A stretch of 64,000 nucleotides of DNA from CAVQZA01 sp963718355 (GTDB taxonomy: Bacteria > Actinomycetota > Thermoleophilia > Gaiellales > Gaiellaceae): NCBI GenBank assembly GCA_963718355.1, contig CAVQZA010000010.1, positions 62,001 through 126,000 of the forward strand. Reading direction: 5' to 3'. Position 1 is the first letter of the stretch, and each line of letters starts with the position of its first letter. Shown here in pieces: positions 42,497 to 49,002 of this stretch. The position numbers were made by a program, and so were the translations under genes. The notes below the pieces were generated by a model, which saw only the letters and a program-made list of their open reading frames with translations, was not told the origin of the DNA and made no database searches.

Positions 42497-43081
42497 CGAC
42501 TCTGCGCGCTGCTTGATCCCGAGCAGCATCTTCCGCTCCATCAGCAGCGAGGCGGGCTCCATCGGCGCCATCCCGATCCGCGCCGCGAGCGTGGGGAGGC
42601 GGAAGCGGTTGCGGCTGATCAGCCTGGTTTCGCCGGCACGCTCCTCGAGCACGAACGTCCAGACCCAGTTGCCGTCCTCGGAGCGCCAGGCGATCACGCG
42701 CTCCGGCTCGACGCGCTCGAGCCGCATCGTGTTGGGGCCGAAGCCGATCGTGTCGCCGACCTGCGGATCCTGGAACTCGGGCAGAACGTGGTCGACGCTG
42801 TGCATGTCGAGCTTGAGCAGGTTCTCGACCCAGTCGTAGGTGTAGGCCCCGCCGCGCGGCGACGGTCCCATCTGCGCGAGCCACGGCCAGACGGCGGCGG
42901 GCGGCGCTGCGATCGTGATTGCGCGGGTCGAGACGCCGTCGGCGCGCTCGAGCAACTCGTCGCCGGGGAGCCGGGCCGCAGCCTCCGCAGCCGTGGCGCC
43001 CCAGGTGAGAACGGGCCTTCGGGCGAAGAGCCGGTACAGAACGGCGGCGAGGACTGCGAGTGCCAGTGCTCGCCTCAGCAT
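42476..43081 (-). CDS. Membrane-anchored SRPBCC-family protein
   Basis: The 201-residue protein has one N-terminal hydrophobic segment (LRRALALAVLAAVLYRLFA), a short linker and an SRPBCC ligand-binding fold (about 60-190; ITIAAPPAAVWPWLAQMG and WVWTFVLEERAGETRLISRN). Related proteins carry hydrophobic ligands, but no specific activity can be read. The ATG at 43081 is six bases from the stop of the upstream coiled-coil gene, so the two are cotranscribed. Confidence 0.7.
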   Translation of the reverse strand: MLRRALALAVLAAVLYRLFARRPVLTWGATAAEAAARLPGDELLERADGVSTRAITIAAPPAAVWPWLAQMGPSPRGGAYTYDWVENLLKLDMHSVDHVLPEFQDPQVGDTIGFGPNTMRLERVEPERVIAWRSEDGNWVWTFVLEERAGETRLISRNRFRLPTLAARIGMAPMEPASLLMERKMLLGIKQRAESLVADVL

Positions 43082-43086
43082 TCGCG

Positions 43087-43407
43087 CTACTTCCGCGGGA
43101 AGAAGAACGTCAGCCGGCCGAGCGTCGCCTCGATCTCGTCGACCGCGCCCGCGAGCACCGCAAGCTGCCGGCGAGTCGCCGCGAAACGGGCCAGCGACTC
43201 CTTGAGCCGGGCGCTTCGCGACTCGATCGCCGCGGCCGAGCGCTCGAGCTTCGCCGTCGCCTCGGAGAGCGTCGCAAGCCGGGTCCCGAGCGTCCTGCTG
43301 AGACGGCGCGAATCCTTGAACGAGGCCCAGCCCAGACGCCCGGTGCGCACGCCCGTGACCACCAGGGCGATGACCGAAACAGCCAGTGAAATCCAGACGA
43401 GAAGCAC
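43087..43407 (-). CDS. Small membrane protein with cytoplasmic coiled coil
   Basis: The 106-residue protein has one N-terminal helix (VWISLAVSVIALVVTGV) followed by about 75 residues of heptad-like sequence (LSRTLGTRLATLSEATAKLE and similar), resembling DUF948-type proteins. GTG 43407 is preferred because TATGGT lies six bases upstream; longer versions would run into the tRNA gene. Function is unknown. Confidence 0.6.
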   Translation of the reverse strand: MLLVWISLAVSVIALVVTGVRTGRLGWASFKDSRRLSRTLGTRLATLSEATAKLERSAAAIESRSARLKESLARFAATRRQLAVLAGAVDEIEATLGRLTFFFPRK

Positions 43408-43413
43408 GGTCGA

Positions 43414-43434
43414 ACCATAACAAGGTGCTATCCT
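43414..43434. promoter_or_regulatory. Divergent -10 boxes for tRNA-fMet and the coiled-coil gene
   Basis: TATGGT on the minus strand (43419-43414) sits six bases before the GTG of the small membrane protein. TATCCT on the plus strand (43429-43434) sits ten bases before the mature tRNA 5' end. No strong -35 is apparent for either. Confidence 0.5.
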
Positions 43435-43444
43435 CAGCCTGCGC

Positions 43445-43518
43445 CGCGGGGTGGAGCAGTCAGGTAGCTCGCCGGGCTCATAACCCGGAGGTCGCAGGTT
43501 CAAATCCTGCCCCCGCTA
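43445..43518 (+). tRNA. tRNA-fMet (CAT), initiator
   Basis: The 74-nt sequence folds as a cloverleaf: acceptor CGCGGGG with CCCCGCT, D arm GAGC/GCTC, anticodon loop CTCATAA on a CCGGG/CCCGG stem, and T arm GCAGG-TTCAAAT-CCTGC. The first pair is a C:T mismatch and the anticodon stem ends in three G:C pairs; both mark bacterial initiator tRNA. CCA is not encoded and must be added enzymatically. Confidence 0.97.
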
Positions 43519-43523
43519 CTCAC

Positions 43524-43547
43524 AAAGGCCCCTGTACAGGGGCCTTT
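43524..43547 (+). terminator. Terminator after tRNA-fMet
   Basis: AAAGGCCCCTGT and its exact reverse complement form a perfect 24-nt palindrome that begins five bases after the tRNA. The 3' arm ends CCTTT, giving a short U-run. It should end the tRNA transcript and may work in both directions. Confidence 0.8.
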
Positions 43548-43562
43548 GGTCTGGGGGTCACT

Positions 43563-43850
43563 ATGCGCGTACTGAAGGTGAGGACGAGCGGCGGCATGAT
43601 CGAGCTGAGCCGCGACGAGGCGGTCGAGCTGCGCGAGCGGCTACGGCGCGACCGGGCGGCTCAGCCGGCCAGCGAGACGATCGCCGTGTCGGCGAACGCG
43701 AGCACGAGCGTGACCTTCACGAGCTCCGAGAAGCTCGCGGTCATCGACGTCCTCGCCGCGTGGCGAAACGATTCGGCGTCCGGCGGGATGACGCGGGGGC
43801 TCGTCGATCTCGAGTCGGCGCTCACTCGAGACATCGCCCTCGAGCGGTAG
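43563..43850 (+). CDS. Small hypothetical protein
   Basis: The 95-residue product begins at ATG 43563, just after the tRNA terminator. Residues 10-32 (GGMIELSRDEAVELRERLRR) form a short strand and helix resembling a degenerate DNA-binding or antitoxin-like segment; residues 45-60 are Ser/Thr-rich. No family is recognised. Codon use matches the host genes, so it is probably real. The next 138 bp (43851-43988) hold no convincing feature. Confidence 0.45.
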   Translation: MRVLKVRTSGGMIELSRDEAVELRERLRRDRAAQPASETIAVSANASTSVTFTSSEKLAVIDVLAAWRNDSASGGMTRGLVDLESALTRDIALER

Positions 43851-43988
43851 GGGTTCGACCAGGCGAGAGGACGCTCGCGCGGTCGGTGTCCTGATGCAAT
43901 CGAAGGAACTGTGGGCCACTACCGATGCGTTCCGGCGTTGCGGCGGCAATCCTCGTGTGGTCAGGTCCGACCTGCGAAGAGGTACCCG

Positions 43989-44759
43989 ATGGTCACCGGC
44001 ACGACCGATCTGAAGCGAGACGGCAGGGAAGCCAGGGATGGCCCCGCGCAAGTGGCCAGGAGGCGTGGCTTCTGGACTGTCGCCGACGGCGAGGAGGATC
44101 CGGCGATCAGGCACGTGCGCATGCTTGGTGCTTGGTCGGCCCGCACGCTCTTCCTCATCGAAGTCGTTTACATCGCCGTGTTCGCCGCGGGATTCGTGTC
44201 CATCGGCAACTTCAGCGACCCGTTGCCCGATCCTTACCTCGCCGTCGGTGAGATCCTGATCCTGGTGATGGCTCCGATCATGGTCTGCCTGATGCTTGCC
44301 ATCCATCAGTGCGCCCCGAAACACGCGAAGCCCTTCACTCAAGTGGCGCTCGGCTGGATGCTGGCCGCCGCGGCGTGCACCACCGTCGTTCACTTCGTCC
44401 TGCTCACGGTGGCGCGGCACATCGACTCTGCGACCTTCCCGGGCTATGCCAGGATCTTCGGCTGGCAGTGGCCATCGACCTTCTATGCAATCGACATCGT
44501 CGCGTGGGACGTGTTTTTCGGGCTGGCTCTCCTGTTCGCCGTACCCGCGTTTGCGCATAGGGGAGATGCACTGCTCGTACGGCGGGGTTTCATTCTCGCC
44601 GGATCGCTTTGCCTGATCGGTCTGGTGGGGCCTTTCGCCAACATGCTCGCATTGCGCACGATCGGCATCGTCGGCTACACCGTGGTCTTCGGCCTCACCT
44701 GCCTCCCGCTCAGCCGAATGTTCGACGCGGGGAATGGGCGAGCCAACTCGCGATCCTAG
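43989..44759 (+). CDS. Multi-pass membrane protein of unknown function
   Basis: The 256-residue protein has a basic N-terminus of about 45 residues, then six or seven hydrophobic helices. Notable are FLIEVVYIAVFAAGFVSIG and ILILVMAPIMVCLMLAIH in the first half and two clear helices near the end. It has no catalytic motif and no recognised family. GAGG lies ahead of ATG 43989. Its stop shares CTAG with the convergent peptidase gene. It uses slightly more A and T than neighbouring genes, hinting at a different origin. Confidence 0.55.
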   Translation: MVTGTTDLKRDGREARDGPAQVARRRGFWTVADGEEDPAIRHVRMLGAWSARTLFLIEVVYIAVFAAGFVSIGNFSDPLPDPYLAVGEILILVMAPIMVCLMLAIHQCAPKHAKPFTQVALGWMLAAAACTTVVHFVLLTVARHIDSATFPGYARIFGWQWPSTFYAIDIVAWDVFFGLALLFAVPAFAHRGDALLVRRGFILAGSLCLIGLVGPFANMLALRTIGIVGYTVVFGLTCLPLSRMFDAGNGRANSRS

Positions 44760-45424
44760 GGCGTGAACAGTTTCCAGTGCCCCTCGGAGACGACATCGAC
44801 GGTGCCATCGTTCACTCTGATGGCGGTCTGATCGTCGATCGCGTAGGCCGGACCTGCGATCCCGGCCGCCCATCGCTCTGCGCCGGCCATGGAATTGTCC
44901 GGCAGGTCCTCGTGATCCACGTGGGGGAAGATCGAAAAGTCGACGATTCCCAGCGTTTCGTCGCCACCGGCGGGCGGCTTCCACCCGACGAAGTCCTCGC
45001 CGATTCGGGGGGTCATCACCATGCTCCCGGCGCTCAGCCCCACCCAGACCGTCTCGGGCAGCGACGGCAAGAGGTCCGCCAGCCCGGACTCTCGCATCCA
45101 GTGCGCGAGATACAGGGCGTCTCCGCCGTTCACCAGCAGGACGTCTGCCTCCCGGACCCAGGGGACCCAGCGCTCTTCACCGACGCTGGGCAGCGCGGTG
45201 AGCTCCAGCACTCCCAGCGACTTCCAACCCAGCTCGCACATGGGTGTGGAGGCCTGGCCGGTGATGAAACGCCATGCCCCACCAGGACTGCCCTGCGGGT
45301 GACCGTACCCCGCGGTAGGGATGCAGAGGGCGTTGGACTCGGCAATCGGCTTTCCCAGTAGGTCGACGAGCGCGTCGTGGATGCTCGTGTTCTTGATGCC
45401 GGCGGAAGTGAGAAGAAGCCTCAT
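44756..45424 (-). CDS. Peptidase E-like (family S51) Ser hydrolase
   Basis: The 222-residue protein has the S51/class I glutamine-amidotransferase-like fold. The nucleophile elbow is GLSAGSMVM near residue 134 (Ser in place of Cys), with LVNGGDALYL near 100 and FPHVDHED near 168 providing the His. Peptidase E cleaves Asp-X dipeptides; related cyanophycinases share these motifs. AAGGAGG lies before the ATG at 45424. The specificity is not resolved by sequence. Confidence 0.75.
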   Translation of the reverse strand: MRLLLTSAGIKNTSIHDALVDLLGKPIAESNALCIPTAGYGHPQGSPGGAWRFITGQASTPMCELGWKSLGVLELTALPSVGEERWVPWVREADVLLVNGGDALYLAHWMRESGLADLLPSLPETVWVGLSAGSMVMTPRIGEDFVGWKPPAGGDETLGIVDFSIFPHVDHEDLPDNSMAGAERWAAGIAGPAYAIDDQTAIRVNDGTVDVVSEGHWKLFTP

Positions 45425-45497
45425 GCTGCCTCCTTGAGTCATTGCTGCAGACGCGAACGGCCCCGAGCCTAGACAACCAAGCCCCTCGCGGTGCCGG

Positions 45498-45503
45498 TAC
45501 CTT
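45498..45503 (+). promoter_or_regulatory. Leaderless -10 box of PPOX gene
   Basis: TACCTT lies seven bases before ATG 45511, with no Shine-Dalgarno sequence between. This is the spacing expected when transcription starts at the first base of the start codon. Confidence 0.45.
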
Positions 45504-45510
45504 GCTGTTG

Positions 45511-45939
45511 ATGCGTACGCTCGACGGTGACCAGATCAGGGCGTTCCTCACGGAAGGCACGCGTACCGCGAAGCTGGCCGTCGTGCGCAAGGATGGCTCA
45601 CCACTGGTGACGCCGGTCTGGTTCCTCGTCGAGAACGACGGGACGATCGTGTTCACGACCGGCAAGACCACCGTGAAGGGGCGCGCGCTCGAACGTGACC
45701 CACGAGTCTCTCTCTGCGTCGAAGACGATCGGCCGCCGTTTGCATTCGTGCGGGTCGACGGGGTCGCCGAACTGTCCGAGGATCCGGCGGAACTTCAGGA
45801 GTACGCGACCCGGATTGCCGAGCGATACATGGGCAAGGAGCGCGCCCCGGAGTTCGGAGAGCGAAACGGCGCTCCCGGCGAGATCATGGTCCGCGTGCGA
45901 GTCGCACGCGTCGTCGGCCAGGCCGACCTCGCAGACTGA
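45511..45939 (+). CDS. PPOX-class (F420/FMN-dependent) oxidoreductase, second copy
   Basis: The 142-residue split-barrel protein has the F420-dependent PPOX layout: FLTEGTRTAKLAVVRKDGSP near 12-32, TPVWFLVENDGTIVFTTG near 35, KGRALERDPRVSLCVEDDRPP near 57. It resembles mycobacterial PPOX family proteins that use F420. It is a distant relative of the protein at 40384. The gene is monocistronic, with a leaderless-type promoter, and faces the VOC gene. Confidence 0.8.
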   Translation: MRTLDGDQIRAFLTEGTRTAKLAVVRKDGSPLVTPVWFLVENDGTIVFTTGKTTVKGRALERDPRVSLCVEDDRPPFAFVRVDGVAELSEDPAELQEYATRIAERYMGKERAPEFGERNGAPGEIMVRVRVARVVGQADLAD

Positions 45940-45949
45940 ACGGCAGCCG

Positions 45950-46339
45950 TCAGAGGCTCGCGGCGATCTCCCAGATGTGGCCGCCGGGATCCATGAAGCT
46001 GGCGGTTCGGATTCCCCATGGGCGATCCATCGGGCCGTTCAGCAGCGTCACGCCGCGGGCGGTCAACTCCGCGCACATCGCGTCGACGTCCTCCACGGGA
46101 ATCGTGAACTGGAAGCGCGAGCCGGCCTCGCGACTGGCCACCGGCGCGGGCTCGATCAGGCTGTGGGCCGCAGTCGTCACTAGCAGGTTGATGATCGTGT
46201 TCCCGAAATTGAACACGGCCGAGTTGGCGTCCTCGAAGAGCAGCGGGAGGCCGAAGACGTCCGCGTAGAACTGCTTCGCAGCCGGCAGGTCCTCGACGAA
46301 CAAGGTGATCGCATCGATGCCGCTCGGCCACTGCTCCAT
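45950..46339 (-). CDS. VOC/glyoxalase-superfamily protein
   Basis: The 129-residue protein has the two-module VOC fold: ITLFVEDLPAAKQFYADVFGLPL near the start and RTASFMDPGGHIWEIA at the end. The terminal H and E are possible metal ligands. VOC proteins include dioxygenases, isomerases and drug-binding proteins. ATG 46339 is preferred over ATG 46351 because TATGGT (46352-46347) lies seven bases upstream, the leaderless spacing seen elsewhere here. Confidence 0.75.
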   Translation of the reverse strand: MEQWPSGIDAITLFVEDLPAAKQFYADVFGLPLLFEDANSAVFNFGNTIINLLVTTAAHSLIEPAPVASREAGSRFQFTIPVEDVDAMCAELTARGVTLLNGPMDRPWGIRTASFMDPGGHIWEIAASL

Positions 46340-46346
46340 CGGGACA

Positions 46347-46352
46347 ACCATA
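46347..46352 (-). promoter_or_regulatory. Leaderless -10 box of VOC gene
   Basis: TATGGT on the minus strand ends seven bases before ATG 46339 and overlaps the upstream in-frame ATG. This argues that the upstream ATG is not used. Confidence 0.4.
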
Positions 46353-46417
46353 GAGCCGATCGCGCGTTGACGCTCGGGTGATGGTGCGGTGACGAGGGCC
46401 TGTTACTCGTTCCTGCG

Positions 46418-46651
46418 ATGGGATGCTGTGGTCAGCGGCGCGCCGCGTTCAAGTCCGGCGCTGCGCCCGCCGGGAGCCGCGTCGGGCCGCCTGTACGCCT
46501 TCGCCTGATCCGCGGCGAGGGCTCGACCTACCGCGGCGCCGCGACCGGTGCCGGCTACGCGTTCTCGCCGTCCCAGCCTGTCCAGACAGTGCACCCGGCC
46601 GACGCTCAGATCCTGCTGCGCACCGGGCTCTTCTCGATCGTTCCCACCTAA
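46418..46651 (+). CDS. Small unknown protein preceding the Trp/Cys-rich protein
   Basis: The 77-residue product starts MGCCGQRRAA, with two adjacent Cys and a basic N-terminus. The second half reads as beta strands (VRLRLIRGEGSTYRGAATG, then GYAFSPSQPVQTVHPADAQI). No family is recognised. An overlapping frame starting at 46423 has poorer codon use. It lies 9 bp before the Trp/Cys-rich gene and is probably its first cotranscribed partner. Confidence 0.5.
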   Translation: MGCCGQRRAAFKSGAAPAGSRVGPPVRLRLIRGEGSTYRGAATGAGYAFSPSQPVQTVHPADAQILLRTGLFSIVPT

Positions 46652-46660
46652 GGAGATGAC

Positions 46661-48679
46661 ATGGCTTCCGATCCCATCCTGCTGATCGGGAAGATCCCGA
46701 AGGCGGCGCTCGGCGAGCATCAGGACCGCATCGCCGTCTACCTCGCGAGCGGCGATCAGGTACTCGCGGAGGTGCCGCCCTCGTCCACGGGCGAGGTCAA
46801 GATCGCAGTCGACCGCGAGCTGGCGCAGAGCAACGACCTCGAGCTCGTCGTCGGCCCGAGCGGGCTCGGCTCGAACCTCTCGGCCGCGCCCGAGCTCGTG
46901 CGCGTGCCGGTCGACGCGAGCTCCGTCGCGAAGCGCGGTGACGAGGTGCGCGTTGCGATCGACAAGTCGATCAGCAAGGAGATCGTCGAGGCGTGGTGGC
47001 GCTGGTGCTTCCGCTATTGCGTCAACGGTCAGGTGATCGGCCAGGACGGCTGCCCGGTGCCGTTCGCCGAGGTGACCGTCTACTCCGTCGACTACCTGCT
47101 CTCCAAGACGCCGCGCCGCACGGTGCTCGCGGACGCGGACGGCCGCTTCACGGCGTGCTTCAACTGGTGCGAGTGCCTCTTCTGCTGCTGGCCCTGCTGG
47201 CCGCGGTGGTGGTGGTGCTGGCCGTGGTGGTGGGAGTGGGACATCCTCCACATCATCGAGCGGATCGAGGAGCAGATTCCTCGCATCCCCGTCGGGCCCG
47301 GCCCCGTCGAGAACGTCGGGCTCGCGGTCTCGCGTCCCGACACGAGCGTGCTCGCCCGCGGCGAGGCGTTCCAGACGGCGCGCCGCTCGATCGAGCGGTT
47401 CGAGATCGACGACGAGCGGACTGCGCTCATCCGCAAGAAGCTCGCGAACCCGTCGGTCCGCAGGCTCTTCCCGTGGTGGTGGTGGTGCTGTAACGACCCG
47501 AACATCGTCTTCCGCGCCACACAGGGTGGCAACGTCGTCGTCAACGAGAACCCGGCGACCGACACGCGCTGGTGCTTCCCCAACGACCAGTCCGTCGTGC
47601 TCGTGGCCAACGAGAATGCGATCACGACCTGTCCGCCGCCGCGCAAGCCGAAGGACGGCTTCCTCTGGACCCGCGTCGGCGACACGCTCGTCAGCGACAT
47701 CCACGACGGCTACGCCGACGGCGGCGCCTTCCCGTCGCGTGACCTCGCGTTCTGGGCGGGGCTCGACATCTTCGGGGCGATCGGCTCGAGTGTCGGCTAC
47801 TACCAGCTGAACGCCGAGCCCTGGTCGGGCGATCCGGCCCGCGGCGGGGTGGCCTCGGGCCTGCCTGCGCTGATCAAGCCGGATCTCTACAACACCGTCG
47901 TGATCTGGCATCGCACGACGACCAACGCGGTGACGTTCGACTCGGTCAAGATGGGGCCGTTCGACCACGGCGGGCTGACCGGGCTCTATGCGACGACGGA
48001 CCAGCGCGACAGCGCGCCGGCTCCGTGGCCGCCGCTGCCGGCTCACAACCCTGGCGACGTCGTCGTCTGGGGCTTCGAAGGCCGCGTGGTGGACGCCGAG
48101 GCATCGAGCCTGATCGGCGGCGGGATCAGCGGGGCCGTGACGCTCTCGATCACGGGCTACGACAGCGCGTTCGCCCACGTCACGCTCGCCTCGAACCCGG
48201 ACGACCACCTGACACTCCTGGTCGACGACTCGGCCGCGCTGTCGACGGCGAAGATCAACAGCCTCCGCGTCTTCAACCCGGGCGCGGTGGAGGTGTTCCC
48301 GACCGGTACGGGCAGCTGTCCCGCCTACGAGATCCACGCGGGCGGCTGGGTGCAGGTCAACGTCACGGTCACCGATGCGAACGAGCACATCGAGGACTAC
48401 GGCGTGGAGCCGGACTACGGCCACGGCTCGGTCGGCACGACAGTGCCCGGTTCGCGCAACTACGGCGATCCACCGGGCATCTTCCCGTTTGGCTACGCCA
48501 ATCCGCCCGACACGGCGCACAAGGCGTTCGGCGGCGGCACCGAGGACTTCGTCTTCACGCCGCTGGAGAGCTGCTGTTACGACTTCCGGCTCGGCGTCGC
48601 CAAGCGCGTCACGAACGGGAGCGGCTCGCCGGGCGGCTACACCGCCGACTTCTGGACCGCGACGATCAAGATCGTGTGA
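46661..48679 (+). CDS. Large protein with transthyretin-like domain and Trp/Cys-rich block
   Basis: The 672-residue protein starts at ATG 46661 after AAGGAGATGAC. Residues 115-165 look like a carboxypeptidase-regulatory (transthyretin-like) strand set (VNGQVIGQDGCPVPFAEVTV, then DADGRFTA). Residues 166-194 follow with 11 Trp and 7 Cys in 29 positions; WWWWCC recurs at 272-277. The C-terminal 350 residues are Gly/Asp/Pro-rich beta sequence with SCCYDF near 630. There is no signal peptide, and no enzyme motif is recognised. The Trp and Cys residues could bind metal, form disulfides or make an aromatic plug. Function is unknown. Confidence 0.7.
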   Translation: MASDPILLIGKIPKAALGEHQDRIAVYLASGDQVLAEVPPSSTGEVKIAVDRELAQSNDLELVVGPSGLGSNLSAAPELVRVPVDASSVAKRGDEVRVAIDKSISKEIVEAWWRWCFRYCVNGQVIGQDGCPVPFAEVTVYSVDYLLSKTPRRTVLADADGRFTACFNWCECLFCCWPCWPRWWWCWPWWWEWDILHIIERIEEQIPRIPVGPGPVENVGLAVSRPDTSVLARGEAFQTARRSIERFEIDDERTALIRKKLANPSVRRLFPWWWWCCNDPNIVFRATQGGNVVVNENPATDTRWCFPNDQSVVLVANENAITTCPPPRKPKDGFLWTRVGDTLVSDIHDGYADGGAFPSRDLAFWAGLDIFGAIGSSVGYYQLNAEPWSGDPARGGVASGLPALIKPDLYNTVVIWHRTTTNAVTFDSVKMGPFDHGGLTGLYATTDQRDSAPAPWPPLPAHNPGDVVVWGFEGRVVDAEASSLIGGGISGAVTLSITGYDSAFAHVTLASNPDDHLTLLVDDSAALSTAKINSLRVFNPGAVEVFPTGTGSCPAYEIHAGGWVQVNVTVTDANEHIEDYGVEPDYGHGSVGTTVPGSRNYGDPPGIFPFGYANPPDTAHKAFGGGTEDFVFTPLESCCYDFRLGVAKRVTNGSGSPGGYTADFWTATIKIV

Positions 48680-49002
48680 GCTTCGGAGCCCGCTTTGCGC
48701 TGGCCGCGCTGGCGACCTGGCGGGTCACGCACCTGTTGGCAGAGGAGGATGGGCCCGGAGACGCCATCGTGCGTCTCCGGGCCCGGCTGGGCGACGGGCC
48801 CGCGGGTGAGTTGATGGACTGCTTCTACTGCCTCAGCGCGTGGACGGCGGTGCCGTTCGCGCTCTGGGTCGGGCGGCGGCGTGACGCGCCGCTCGCCTGG
48901 CTCGCGCTCTCGGGCGCCGCGTGCCTGCTCGAGCAGGCGACGACCGCGGCGGACGAGAGCACCGGGGTCAGGCAGGCGCCGCCGCCGCCAGATCCTTCGT
49001 GA
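48676..49002 (+). CDS. DUF1360-like small membrane protein
   Basis: The 108-residue protein has the DUF1360 pattern: FALAALATWRVTHLLAEEDG at the start, then MDCFYCLSAWTAVPFALWVG with a C-x-x-C. It has two or three membrane segments and a proline-rich tail. DUF1360 proteins have unknown roles. The GTG overlaps the stop of the Trp/Cys-rich gene by 4 bp, so it is the third member of that unit. Its 3' end overlaps the convergent MFS gene by 35 bp. Confidence 0.7.
   Translation: MSFGARFALAALATWRVTHLLAEEDGPGDAIVRLRARLGDGPAGELMDCFYCLSAWTAVPFALWVGRRRDAPLAWLALSGAACLLEQATTAADESTGVRQAPPPPDPS

Noticed and set aside
43851..43988. Small RNA or coding gene in the gap after the 95-residue protein
   Set aside because: There is no hairpin with a U-run, no promoter pair and no convincing open frame; nothing can be supported.
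44756..45424. Glutamine amidotransferase
   Set aside because: The nucleophile is Ser in GLSAGS rather than Cys, which fits peptidase E/cyanophycinase-type hydrolases.
46993..47493. A hydrophobic protein read from the alternative frame across the TGG-rich segment
   Set aside because: The frame gives a membrane-like Val/Leu run there, but it lies inside the 672-codon gene with a strong ribosome binding site and has no start signal of its own.
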